A stretch of DNA of 64,000 nucleotides, from positions 62,001 through 126,000 of the forward strand of contig JABMLP010000030.1 of NCBI GenBank assembly GCA_013176395.1, in the 5' to 3' direction. Positions 1-10,414 of the stretch are shown here, in pieces. The stretch is from Venturia oleaginea (taxonomy: Eukaryota; Ascomycota; Dothideomycetes; Venturiales; Venturiaceae). Every line of letters begins with the position of its first letter. Within the stretch, counting starts at the first letter, position 1. Under the pieces are notes generated by a model. The model had not been told where the DNA came from. It ran no database searches and was given only the letters and a program-made list of their open reading frames with translations. The position numbers and the translations under genes are program-made.

Positions 1-312
1 CTCGATCATGCGATGGATTAACTCCGCAAAAGCAGAAACAGACCATGACCATATCGATTGGCGGTGCAAAGTCCGACTAGGATCTAACGATGAAGCTGTA
101 CAACTGATTATCAAAAGCAACCACCAAGCGTACTTCTCCAAGATGAGTTGCTTCCAGATATCTCCGGAAAAAAAATATTATCCGTGCCGGAAGCAGGAGC
201 GTGGTAAATCAATATAGGAGGCTATATACCCCAGACTTAATATCTGAAGACGTACCTTTGTCGATTGCTTAAATATAAAATCCTCTAGCCACGTTCTCTC
301 CTCCAAACCACT
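1..312. other. 5' flank and promoter of the CE5 gene
   Basis: No gene is supported here. TATA-like stretches lie near 223-228 and 271-280, about 85 and 35 bp upstream of the esterase start codon at 313, so this is probably its promoter. Confidence 0.5.
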
Positions 313-1087
313 ATGAAGATCACCACACCCATAGCACTATCGCTATTCGGCGCAGCCACCGCAATTGAGAAACGCCAAAGCTGTCCAAAAGTCTACACAT
401 TCGGTGCTCGCGAGACCACCGTTTCCCAAGGATATGGAACCGCAGGTGGTCTCGTAAACCAAATCAAGGTCGCTTACCCCGGCTCCGGCGCCGAGGCCAT
501 CGTCTATCCAGCTTGTGGAGGTCAGGCCAGCTGTGGTAGTGTGAGCTACAACGACTCGGAAAAGCAAGGTAGCGCAGCCGTGGTGAAAGCCGTCACGGCA
601 TACAACGCCAAATGTCCAGATAGTCAGATAATCTTGGTGGGGTATTCGCAAGTACGTAAAGTCGACTCGGTTGAAAGTTAGGTGTAGTAAACTGACACGA
701 ACTTTCAGGGTGGTCAGATCATGGATAACGCTGTCTGCGGAGGCCCTGGTGGGCAATTATCCGGTGCGGCGCTCGCAGCTGTCAAGGTGGCTATATTCAT
801 GGGCGATCCACACAATGTGGCCGGTCTCCCATACAACGTTGGTACCTGTAAGGCTGGAGGAGTAAGCAGCCGTTCTCAAACTGTCTCCCGACAAGGAAAC
901 TAACGCTTCAAAGTTTGCTGCACGTCCCAAAAACTTCGTTTGCGCAAGTGCCAGCAAGATCAAGTCCTACTGCGACGAGGCAGACCCTTATTGCTGTAAA
1001 GGCAAAGATGCTGTCGCGCATCAAGCTTATGTGAAGGTGTACGGCTCGGAGGCTATGGCCTTCATCAAGAGCAAGATTACTGTGTAG
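313..1087 (+). CDS. secreted acetylxylan esterase / cutinase-family enzyme (CE5)
   Basis: Exons 313-651, 709-861 and 914-1087, with GT-AG introns of 57 and 52 bp, give about 221 residues. The N-terminus is a secretion signal followed by a Lys-Arg Kex2-like site (EKRQ), so the enzyme is probably exported and trimmed. The mature part begins CPKVYTFGARETT and carries YPACGG and many paired cysteines, the pattern of CE5 acetylxylan esterases. The serine nucleophile lies in GYSQGG, rejoined exactly across intron 1. The catalytic Asp is probably in DEADPYCC and the His in AHQAY near the C-terminus. Known CE5 members remove acetyl groups from xylan or hydrolyse cutin; the overall pattern looks closer to acetylxylan esterase than to cutinase. 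It stands alone, upstream of a transposon-rich patch. Confidence 0.9.
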
Positions 1088-1295
1088 ACTGTGATGTGTG
1101 GTTATGTATTAGAAAAAGCAGAATTCCTAGCAGTATATAGCATCCAAAGCCACAGGGCGTAACAGCCTAGTGATAAGCGATAGAAGAAGCAATTATATGT
1201 TCATAAATCGATAGCGTAATAACTAAGCCATGACCATTGATTGCATGCTGAGACGTTCAAGTCACCCCGTAACTAAATAACCTATAACGTATTCC

Positions 1296-1329
1296 ACCAC
1301 CGAGCCGGCCACACCACCGAGCCGGCCAC
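1296..1329. repeat. two tandem copies of a 17-bp GC-rich unit
   Basis: The unit ACCACCGAGCCGGCCAC occurs twice head to tail, just upstream of the decayed Fot/pogo-like transposase start at 1367. It probably belongs to the left end of that element, as a subterminal or terminal-repeat motif. I did not find a clear matching inverted copy on the right side. Confidence 0.6.
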
Positions 1330-1366
1330 TTTTCTTTGGCACAGCCCTTATCCTCTTCAACACGCA

Positions 1367-1959
1367 ATGTCTCAACAACGCAACGCGATAGCCGTTCAAG
1401 AAGAAGGCAGAATTGATCTCGCTCTTCAGGCCTATACCTCTGGCCAACTTCAAAACCTATGGCGCGCTGCTGCAGCCTTCAACATCAAACACCAAAGGCC
1501 CTCTGATCACCTCATTCATCGCATATCCTCCAGCCGCTTGATGTGGTCTGCCTCTCGCCGTTGAAGTGCAAGTACTCTCAAAGAGTTCGAGACTTGGCAC
1601 GCCGACGCGTCTACCATATCAACAAAGAAGGCTTCCTCCCAGCCTTCAAAGACGCGTTTTTCGACGTGTTTACAGAAGAGAACTGTCGAAAGGCTTTTGA
1701 GATGGTAGGGCTAGTCCCTATTAACGCGGAGGTGGTATTGGATCGCCTTGAAGTACGGCTACGTACCCCACCAGCACCCCCACCGCAGGAGACGCCGTGG
1801 CAGTCGAAGACTCCAAGCAATACTCAAGAATTTGGATCTCAATCAAAGCTTGTACGCGAATCTTTCACTCGGTCACCAGTTATTGCGCAGACTGGCTTCT
1901 CTCAGCTTGTCAAGGGCGCTGAATTGATGCTGCACCAGAACGCTCTACACAAGACATGA
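1367..1959 (+). pseudogene. internally deleted Fot1/pogo-type transposase
   Basis: Two pieces of one transposase sit next to each other. 1367-1500 encodes the N-terminal psq-type DNA-binding segment (begins MSQQRNAIAVQEEGRI). From about 1512 to the stop at 1959, in another frame, is the C-terminal segment (HSSHILQPLD, then KYSQRVRDLARRRV and RLRTPPAPPP). In intact fungal Fot1/pogo-like proteins several hundred residues containing the DDE catalytic core lie between these parts; here they are gone. This is a dead deletion derivative. Sequence to about 2040 may be a decayed tail. The family call rests on characteristic wording of both ends; the exact deletion point is inferred. Confidence 0.8.
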
Positions 1960-2549
1960 AAATTGATGATGATGGTGGTGGTGATGGAAAGACGTGGCCA
2001 GGCCAAAGCAGACACAAAGCTGCAGAACCTGTCAGTTGAAGAGAGCTACTCGAACTCGCTTTAATGTCCAAGTTCATAAATCTCGGCATTCATGCAACTC
2101 AACCTCTCTATCCTTCTCGATCCACCCACCATGTATTTCAGAACAGTCTCCAAAGAGCTGCCAACAAATGCTTCCTTGGCTTTGGATCTCCCGAAAGCCA
2201 ATTCTCGATCCAAGAATTCCAGCCCGTAGTAGTGATTCTTGACTTTAACTTGGACGACTACTGAACTTTTATCACCGTTTTAGACCCGTGCTTCTGCTCT
2301 TGATCATCTGAGCAAATTTCCTCGATTGGTATATCATCTCCAGATCCATTCACTACTTTCGATTCGAATGTTTGCTTTACGCTTGTCTTGTCCCGTGGGG
2401 TTTCTATGTCTTCATGTTGCTGGTGAACCTCGATTGCGTCGATCTTAGCTTCTTCAGTCATGGTGATAGTGACCTTCATGAGTTTCTTGATAGGTTGCCT
2501 CTTGAGTAGTCTGATCTCCATTGACCCGTACCCAGTCGATGGGCGTTGA
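1960..2549. other. decayed sequence between the transposon relic and the HET fragment
   Basis: No supported gene. Short open frames on both strands show no recognisable domain. An acidic minus-strand frame (2258-2620) overlaps the HET fragment in another phase and is probably not a protein. Confidence 0.5.
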
Positions 2550-2753
2550 TTCAGCTTGAGCCTGCGCACAGCAGCCCTTAATCTTGCCGTAACCAATTTT
2601 GCCTTTGTGATGCTCTTCATCCATCTTCATGTCCTCGAATGTCACTTCATCCTGCCTTGGCAACGATGTATAGGAGTGAATCGCGTAGGGGCGGCTGTTC
2701 ACTTGGTTCGAGAACTCGTGAAGCGGCAGCGTTCTTGTGTTAAGGAGCCTCAT
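2550..2753 (-). pseudogene. N-terminal fragment of a HET-domain protein
   Basis: Reading leftward from the ATG at 2753 the frame begins MRLLNTRTLPLHEF, then RPYAIHSYTS, DEVTFEDM and GYGKIKGCCAQAQAE. This follows the opening of fungal heterokaryon-incompatibility (HET) proteins, usually close to MRLLNT..L.EF, PPYAILSHTWG, DEVTFQD and GYAKIKGCC. After about residue 68 similarity stops: the expected FEYVWVDTCCIDK block and everything beyond are missing. The normally conserved HTWG has become YTSL, so even the remaining part is eroded. HET proteins act in non-self recognition and cell death; this piece cannot. Confidence 0.75.
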
Positions 2754-3012
2754 GATTGAAGTTCGTGTAGGTTCATGTCGGCATGACAGAGCCGGAGAGT
2801 ACGGTGTTGCTGTGTTTGACCTATCTTGTCAGTTCTCAGCGCATTTATTGATACAGCGAAAGATACGTACAGCGACGTCTAATGAGCAGTGGGCAAATAT
2901 CTGAAAGCTGGCTCGCTGACTATAGCAAGGAAAAGAGTGAAGACAGCAAGCTGAAGCAGATGAGGATGGCCAAATGATGCATCTTCCAGCTGAGGCATTA
3001 TGTCAGCTACGA
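2754..3012. other. left flank of the Tc1/mariner-like element
   Basis: Nothing recognisable beyond flanking unique or decayed sequence. Confidence 0.4.
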
Positions 3013-4389
3013 GACTGCGCAGGGCTCGGACCCACCATCCCATCTCAATTTCCACGCATACACCAACTTATCGCTCAATTTACCACCACCATGGCGCCTA
3101 GAACACCCAAAAGAAAGACTGCAAGGCGAGAATATGAAATCACGAAGAGAATGCGATTTTTCCAGGCCTGGGATTGCAAGAATGAGGCCGACGGCGTCGG
3201 TATAATCGCATACCTCCCTGAAATCAATATACCATTTTCTACCGCACGTAGTTGGCTTAAACTATGAGAACTTATTGGTGATGCAGCATTCAGATCACAG
3301 AGAAAGAGCAGTTGCATCATAGGGCGGCCTACCAAAGTATCTGCTTCAGATCTTACCCGCCTTACGAACCAAGATGACCCCATACACGAAAAAGGCTGGC
3401 AGGAACAAGCCAGTTCCGGCCCCGGCAAGCCTTCCGCAAAGACATTACAGCGTCACGTACACAATGCAGGGGCTAGGCGATTCAAGAAGCGTTATCAGAA
3501 GCAGATATCCCAGGCAAATCGGCCAAAGAGGGTTGAATACGGTAAAGAACACGAGAAAAAGACCATACTAGGCTTCTGGAGTTGGATTTGGTTCATAGAT
3601 GAAGCCCATTTTCAGTCCAAAGAACTCGCCAATGCACCTGAATATGAGCTACGCTTTCCAGGGCAAGAGAGAGGTGTCAATGAGGAGCTAGAAGGCGTTT
3701 TGGATGTTACTATTCACGTCGCCGGCTGCATCTCATACAACAAGAAAGGAAACCTCATGTTCTACAAGGATCCGGCTGAGCCATCAGAGAAGGTCCGTAG
3801 GCAAGTCAAGCAGCCTAAACAACTCAAATACGAGCTGGATTCAGTGTACCAAGCCCGACTGAAGGTCTGGCAAGACGTTAAGGCAAAGGAGGACGAAACA
3901 CCAAAAGGAAACTGCATGACACAGGTTTTCTACGCCAAAAAGATACTGCCGCAACACATTGAAGCTATTCAGGCCTTGGAGAAGCGTCACCAGCGCAAAT
4001 ACTGGCTTCAAGAGGATGGTGATCCTTCTCACGGAATCAAGTCACCTAACAGTGACCCTGCAGTCATAAAAAGAGAAGCAGACCTTCTATTACTTATTCA
4101 CCCTCCTCAATCATGTGATCTCAATCCCATTGAGTCTTGTTGGAACATCATTAAGTCCAGATTAGCTGGCAGGAGGTAGTCGTCGGTGGCTCATTTCAAG
4201 GCTGAAATCCAGGCAGAATGGGACAAGATAACGCTCACAATGATACGGAAAAGGATCAGAGAGATGTCAGAGAGATGTAAGATGATTCAGCAAAAACCAG
4301 AGATCCATTGCAAGTCAAACGTGTGGTAAATAGCATAATACATTCAAGTTCAAAAGATGGGATGGTGGGTCCGAGCGCCCTGCGCAGTC
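3013..4389 (+). mobile_element. Tc1/mariner-like DNA transposon with terminal inverted repeats
   Basis: The left end (about 3013-3045) and right end (about 4355-4389) are inverted copies of each other over about 33 bp: GACTGCGCAGGGC followed by TCGGACCCACCATCCCATCT, with a 2-bp indel (GGGCTCGG against GGGCGCTCGG). Between them lies one transposase reading frame, giving an element of about 1.38 kb. I could not define a clear TA target-site duplication, so the outermost bases are uncertain by a few positions. Well-preserved ends plus one uninterrupted frame suggest a fairly recent insertion. Confidence 0.85.
3091..4329 (+). pseudogene. Tc1/mariner DDE transposase with two premature stops
   Basis: The frame from ATG 3091 to TAA 4327-4329 is 412 codons with no indel, interrupted only by TGA at 3265-3267 and TAG at 4177-4179. 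The N-terminal region is basic (PKRKTARREYE), as expected for DNA binding. The catalytic triad is visible: FIDEAHF, then QEDGDPSHG, then DLNPIESCW, with about 38 residues between the second acid and the Glu by my count. After the second stop the frame continues with plausible C-terminal sequence. Both stops could arise from C-to-T changes (for example CGA to TGA), which would fit repeat-induced mutation or CpG decay; that is inference. Confidence 0.88.
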
Positions 4390-4712
4390 AGATTTGAGGA
4401 ACCCTGTGGACGGGAACGACGTTCACGGAACCACCAAGCGGACAATTCCAGTGCCATGGCTCAACCGCGCTGATCTCTACCAGGTGCAGCATCATCAAAG
4501 ATAGCCTATCGTGCCTATCTCCAGTTCCAACACGACGACCCACCATCATGTTGCCTCTCGAAGACTCCGAAAGTGGTACCATATTCCCGTTGATAGTGGT
4601 ACTACCAGGCCATCCAACATAAGATGAAGCTTTCTCCCGTGCTCTAGAACTTGTTTCACACATTTCATCCCAATCCCCCTCCTCTTGTCTTTCATCGCGA
4701 AGAAGAACGAAC
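4390..4712. other. promoter region of the MFS permease
   Basis: No gene supported. The open minus-strand frame crossing here runs into the MFS coding region and is best explained as its shadow. Confidence 0.5.
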
Positions 4713-6434
4713 ATGGGCTCGGCCGAGAAGACAACGCTGGGAGACGGTGGGAAGGAAGCCGTTGAAAGCCCACCTCTTCGACCGTCTTCCTCTGTACAGC
4801 ATGGCATTGCAACAGAAATCGGGCTCCCGGTCTCGAAAGACATCGGTGAAGACCTGTTCCGCGAGATTGATGATGACACGCCAGAAGAGCTCGAGGCAGA
4901 AAGGATTCGGGTGCGAAAGTTGATAGATTGGCGTATCATGCCCATTGTGAGTCTCTGGGGTGAAGCTATTTGGATCTCTTTGCTAACAGAAACCCAGATC
5001 TGCATCACATACACCATCCAATTTCTCGACAAGCTCTCGCTCAACTATGCCTCTGCATACAGTTTGATCCCAGATCTAGGACTCCAAGGTCAAAGATACT
5101 CATGGGTAGCCGCCATCTTCAACTTCGGTTATCTGTTCTGGGCAATCCCTGCCAACTTACTAATCCAACGACTACCGATTGCAAAATACACCGGAACCAT
5201 GATCATCTGCTGGGCCGTCCTTCTAATCGCTCATGTCGGTGCAAAGAATTACGCAAGCATGTTAGTTCTCCGCTTCCTCCTGGGAATGTTTGAGGCCTCG
5301 ATTTCTCCAGCAATCATGAACATCTGCTCCATGTTCTACACTCGGGACGAACAACCATTGCGCATGTGTATCTTCCTTGCCTTCAACGGAATGGCAACGA
5401 TGGTGGGTGCACTCCTCGGTTTCGGACTCGGCCATGCAACAGAAACAGCGCTTAAATCCTGGCAACTTATATTCCTAACCATCGGGCTCATGAACTTTGT
5501 CTGGGGAGGTGTGTTCCTCTGGTTCATGCCCGACTCTCCTGCGACAGCCAAGTTCTTGACACACAAGCAACGAGTCATCGCTGTAAAGCGAGTGGCTGAC
5601 AACATGGTTGGTGTGAAGACGAGACAATTCAAGAAGAACCAAGTCATCGAAGCTTTCACGGATGTCAAAGTCATTTCCATTGCGCTCATGGGTCTCGCAT
5701 GCGGTGTCATTAACGGCGGAGTCTCCAACTTTTCGAGTTCCTTGATCAGGGGTTACGGATTCACGGGCATCAACGCAACGCTGCTTCAACTTCCAACTGG
5801 TGCCTTTGAATTTTTCATTGTACCCATCTGTGGCCTCGTAGCTACTTACGTACGAAACACGCGCTGTTTCGTTCTCGCCGGTGTCTGTCTGATCCCACTC
5901 GGCGGCCTAATCGGTATCCGCTTCACTGGACTTGACCATCGTTGGACACTAGTCGGCTGCACATGGCTCCAATACATCGTTGGTACGAAGTTCCACCCTC
6001 CTCATCTTAATGAGATACTGACAGAATGAATAGGCGCGCCAGTAATCGTCTCCTGGAACCTCCTAACTACAAACATAGCCGGCCACACAAAACGCTCCCT
6101 CTCCAACGGTCTCTGGTTTGTCTTCTACGCCGGCGGCAACGTAGCCGGTGCCAACATTTTCTTCGCAAAAGAGGCACCACGTTACTACTCCGCGATTGCC
6201 GGGCTTTCCATCTGCTACGGAGGTATGATCGTTATCGCTTTGGCGCTGAGGGGGTACATGATGTGGGAGAATAAGCGAAGAGACAATGCTTGTGAGAGAA
6301 GAGGTAGTGCCGTCGTTGTTAGCGAAAAAGGATGGAGAGGAGGGAAGAATGGAAAGAGTGATAGTAGGGCTATTGAAGATGGATTTAGGGATTTGACGGA
6401 TAGGGAGAGTCTATACTTTAGGTATGCTTTGTAG
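4713..6434 (+). CDS. MFS anion permease, Dal5/allantoate-permease type
   Basis: Exons 4713-4946, 4998-5982 and 6034-6434 with two 51-bp introns give about 539 residues. The start sits in a good context after an untranslated leader. An N-terminal cytosolic tail of about 75 residues is followed by RIMPI|ICITYTIQFLDKLSLNYA, the first helix signature of the anion:cation symporter family (Dal5, Seo1, Tna1). Further signatures are GYLFWAIPANLL, RFLLGMFEA and about 12 hydrophobic segments; the C-terminus is a cytosolic tail. The family imports allantoate, nicotinate, pantothenate and related anions; the substrate here cannot be told. Intron 1 is a multiple of three and has no in-frame stop, so retention would insert 17 residues. 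Confidence 0.88.
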
Positions 6435-6946
6435 GGAAGAGTGCTCTACCAGTAAGATATTTTCTAATAGACGTTGTGTCTTTCTGTTCAGTATGGGTGA
6501 CACAGCTGATTATTGACGCAAACAATTTACGCCCATGTATACCTAAGCTAATAGCACTATAATCTAGCCCCGAAGAGGTTATCCCACGACGTTAATATAA
6601 ACGCAACGGATCTTGGAGTTGACGGAACAGCAGCAATTCGAGTCGCGGTAACAAAAAAAAAGAGAGATAGATGGGAAGAATATCAAAGGCACCACAGATG
6701 CATCCGAAAACCCTCCCTCCAAACCTGCCACACCACACCGCACCACATTCAATAATCAATAATCAATTATCGACACGCTCTCCCTCTTCTCAGTCTTCAT
6801 CCGATTATCAGCCCAATCGATAACAACGCACTCCACCCACCATTATCAAAATCAAAATCAAATACTTTCCCACCGCCCCACAATAAGCCCCGGTATATCA
6901 ACCCAACCACCCAACTTATCTCCCATCAACCACCAAGATAAACCAA
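6435..6946. other. intergenic spacer before tRNA-Lys
   Basis: AT-rich near 6640-6900 with an A run at 6652-6662. It holds the 3' end of the MFS transcript and the 5' flank of the tRNA gene. I see no gene. Confidence 0.5.
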
Positions 6947-7065
6947 GCCTGGCTAGCTCAATCGGTAGAGCGTGAGACTCTTATCTGTCTCATCTCATTT
7001 AGTCGAGAGGAGAGAAGAGAAGGACGGGTATCTCAAGGTTGGGGGTTCGATCCCCCCGTCGGGCT
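6947..7065 (+). tRNA. tRNA-Lys (anticodon CUU) with an intron
   Basis: A complete cloverleaf can be folded: acceptor GCCTGGC (6947-6953) with GTCGGGC (7058-7064, two G-U pairs), D stem 6956-6959/6968-6971, anticodon stem TGAGA (6973-6977) with TCTCA (7031-7035), T stem GGGGG/CCCCC with loop TTCGATC (7046-7052) and discriminator T 7065. The anticodon CTT is at 6980-6982. An intron of about 46 nt (6984-7029) sits one base 3' of the anticodon, the canonical place for tRNA endonuclease splicing. The D and T arms double as the A and B box promoters. Confidence 0.93.
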
Positions 7066-7067
7066 TC

Positions 7068-7078
7068 TTTTTTTTTTT
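7068..7078 (+). terminator. RNA polymerase III terminator (T run)
   Basis: An uninterrupted T tract begins 3 bp after the tRNA-Lys 3' end, as expected for Pol III termination. Confidence 0.85.
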
Positions 7079-8220
7079 GTTGTCTATCTTTCTGTTGAAG
7101 AGGGTGGTGGGTGAGATTTGGAATTGTGGTGTGGGAAGGAGATATCGATAACGTAGTTTGGTAGGTTAGGTTGTGGGGACTAGGAACTTTTTTCTCTTCT
7201 TTTCGTGTGAGGCGAGGGGGATGAGATGGAGGGTTTTGTGGAATAGTAATGGTGAGCTGATTTTCTAAGAATAGAAGCATATTGTTCAGCATTGGCTTTT
7301 GATACTTTGGAGGAAGAGCGTGGAAGTTTGATTATCTTTTTGTCTGTCTTGAACGAGATGGAGAAGGTATATCGAATTTCAATGAGAGGTTGACGAACCC
7401 TAGTAAGATTGAGGGATCTGAATCTGCTAGTAGATCTCTCCAAGTCGTTGATATTACTATGGTTCTGTTGCTGATGGCGTTCAATTCGACTTACGACGTT
7501 CCAGTGTTCAACCAGCATTTCTTGGCTAACTTATTGTTTTTATCTTTTTCGAGCTTCTATGTTTGGAAGGACTGCGGTGTAGAACTTGGCATTTAAGAGA
7601 TAGATAAAGTCTACTGGCTAGTCTCTTCCTTAAGATTCCAAGAAAAGAAAGCAGCGTATTGTCTTTACACCCCGAATCTCACAGGTGGTGTCAGACTGCT
7701 TCCATGTCGAGAAAGAAGCCTTTCAGACACAGTACTGTCCCTGAAGAAGGCTGGTTCTAGGCCGCAGCAGATGGCAAGACCTCTTTCAAGCAGCCATCAA
7801 GGATCGGTCTGGCACGAAAGAAGATATTGATGGTTAAAGGAGAGAGCAGGCTCAGCCATACGAAATCAGTAGCGGCGAGAATGCTCCGGAGAGGCGGAAA
7901 GCTTGGCAGGATCAAGACGAAGCTGGTTGTTATCCTGCATAGTTTGCCTCGAGAAATCAGTGCTCTATCCAAACTATGTTCTGTAGTCTCGGAATGTGCG
8001 TCAGAATCGCACTCCTTTTGAACTGCGGGGTTGGGCTAAGGGGTAGCTACTGCACTCGATTTCTCCTAGATTATCTTAAACCTCGTGAGATGGCGCTCAA
8101 ATGTAAGTGACCATGAACAGAATAATTGTCGATGTTGTCATCGTCGTCGTCGTATCGAAGCAAAGAGGCGGGGAAGGTTCCGCGTCGTTAAGGAGCACCC
8201 TCTCTCAATAGCCCCCTTCC
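7079..8220. other. intergenic region without a supported gene
   Basis: Several short open frames on both strands show no domain and no conserved splice structure. GT-rich just after the tRNA, otherwise unremarkable. Confidence 0.45.
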
Positions 8221-8705
8221 CCTTGTAACTCCCAGCTTCAAAATCTCTCCAGATTCTTCTTCGTCCCTCGATCATGCAACCACGCCTTCCGCGCGACGAT
8301 CGAGGCATGTATCAACAAACCTTCTCTATTCCAACTCGAGACATTGTCCATCGCCCCAACATTCGCGCCTCCCGAGGCCACCACCAGCGACAACAAGTCG
8401 CGGAACATAGAGAAGATCGATACCGACGAAAAAGCTCGACAACTTTGTGAGCAATTCCGTGAATACAGCAGCTTCATTCATGGGAACCAAACAAAAATGT
8501 TGCTGCAAATCAATGACACCACGCATCCCCTAGGTCTGCAAAGCTTGTCTAGAGAAAACTGAGATATCTTGTGCAAGAGCAAACACTCCGTAAAAAGATC
8601 ATAGACGAGACTCTTCTCAGACAGGCTGTAAAAGCCGGTGGATTTCATTCTGATTGGCCTCTCATCGCACTAATAGCCCGACAAATTAATCAAGCCACGA
8701 AATAA
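8221..8705 (+). pseudogene. possible decayed or unspliced unknown coding region
   Basis: One frame reads protein-like from about 8221 (no in-frame ATG at its beginning), through KIDTDEKARQLCEQF and YSSFIHGNQTKML, to SLSRE near 8555. A one-base slip after GAGAAAA at about 8558 continues as LRYLVQEQTLRKKIIDE and ends at TAA 8703-8705. The two halves look like one amphipathic helical protein of about 150 residues broken by a frameshift and lacking a clear start. No family is recognised. It could instead be chance open sequence. Confidence 0.3.
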
Positions 8706-8925
8706 AGCCCTAACATCAACCCTCGGCTCTGGACATCGCATTCGCTTCCAGAGATCTCAAGACTCAATCTACACAGTAATAGACCGATCTCCTGCCAGGA
8801 TAATATACGGGAACATCCTCATCCTCAAAATCCATCTTCAGCGCCGACTGGCATTCCAGAATCGCATCACAAAAGCGCTCGGCTCGTTTCCTCTCTTCTT
8901 TTTCCTGTCGCTCGTTACAGTCGTG

Positions 8926-10335
8926 ATGTTTTGTCTTTCCCTTCTTGCTCTTATTCCATCATCAGTCGTAGCACAAGGCAATCCAGATTCCCGCTGCCCC
9001 AAACTCACCAGAAGTGCTCCATCAGCCAGCAAACCCAAAAACTGCCCCGATCCAAAAACAGTACCTGCCGTCAAAGGAACATTGAGGGATAATGAATGTC
9101 TTATTGGCGGAATCATGGGTGTACGTATCTTCCTTATTTCATCCCGCCGTCCAGCTTACCCGAAAATGCTAAAGATTGAGGTTCGTGACAGGGCGACTTT
9201 TTCAATGCCTGCTATGCTCCGAATATGGGAGCGGGGATCGGTAGTATTCTAAACGGCGGTAAAGATGGCGGTGGTATTAGCAAGGCGAAACAAGATTGGA
9301 GTGGTGGTTCGGGACCATTCAATGCGCAATACTTTACTGATCCGTCGTTACCACTACACACCATCTATGCGCCAAAAGTTGTAATACCAGGGAAGAAACT
9401 ACCACTTCTAGTATGGGTACGTTCCCTCATCCGATCAAGAAGCTCTCTACTTGGACAGGAAAATGGAAAAAATCATTACATGACTTCAGCGCCAAATCCG
9501 AAGTACAGAGTGCAAGAACGCTAACAACCCAGGCAAATGGCGCCTGCAATACAAACGGCGCGGCCTTCACAAACTTCCTAACAGAACTCTCCTCCCACGG
9601 CCTCCTAATAATAGCAACTGGCTCCCCAAAAACGCCCTGGAACACCACAATCCCAAACTACCCCTCCACCCTCCTCAGCTCCACCTCAAGCGGCGACAAA
9701 TCCCGCGCCATACAACTCACAGAAGCAATAGACTGGGCCTTCCAAGGCGCCGCCGGCGGCAAATACGGAGACGTCGATTTAGAAAAGGTGGGCGCGGCGG
9801 GACAGAGTTGTGGTGCGTGGAGGCATATAGTGCCAGTGTTTTGGAGAAGAGGGTGAAGGTTGTGGGAATTTACAATACGGGGGTTATTGATCCTGGACGG
9901 CGGTGGTATTTGAAGGAGATGAGGCAGCCAATTGGGTATTTTCATGGTGGGAAGGGGGATTTCTCTTATGAATATGTGAGTTTACTAACCCACCTGTTAA
10001 TATGGGAAAGTGGAAGGGGATGGAAGCTGATGTGAGGATAGATTGAGCAGGATTTTACGGAGATACCACCTACACTCCCAGCAATCAAATTGCAATTGCA
10101 AGCTGGGCATATGGTAAGATTTCTCCCCGTGATGAAGATAAAAGGTGATTGGGAGTGCTGATTCAAATAGGGAACCTACTTCGAACCCCACGGCGGCAAA
10201 TTCGGAAAAGCCTCCGTCGCATTCTGGAAATGGCAGCTTCAAGACGACGAAACCTCAAAAGCCCTCTTCTTCAACAAATCCTCTTCACTATATGCCGTTG
10301 GTTGGCAGATAAATACCTCGCATTGGAAAGAGTAG
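8926..10335 (+). pseudogene. secreted alpha/beta hydrolase with a frameshift in the nucleophile region
   Basis: Exon pieces 8926-9120, 9192-9416, 9533-9975, 10051-10113 and 10171-10335 rebuild a secreted alpha/beta hydrolase of about 360 residues. A signal peptide (MFCLSLLALIPSSVVAQ) is followed by GDFFNACYAPNMG, LPLLVW|ANGAC (the oxyanion-side strand), a SHGLLIIATGSP block, then the nucleophile elbow GAAGQSCG and a C-terminal GHMGTYFEPHGGKFG carrying the probable catalytic His. One base is missing near 9815-9816: before it the frame reads GQSCG, and after a one-base correction it continues VEAYSASVLEKRVKV. As written the frame ends at about 9856 and the protein is truncated. Either a recent pseudogene or a sequencing error; the rest is well kept. 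Confidence 0.75.
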
Positions 10336-10414
10336 GTATTATTCGTGAATTAAACTGAAAACCTTTGCGATTACGCCATTAACATTGGTATCTCCTTCGT
10401 TATTCATGTTGTGT

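Noticed and set aside
4388..5044. 218-codon minus-strand open frame
   Set aside because: It lies mostly antisense to the first MFS gene, is Ser/Arg-rich and has no domain; it is a shadow.
7180..7518. Minus-strand Ser/Lys-rich frame after the tRNA
   Set aside because: Low complexity with no recognisable domain; nothing supports coding.
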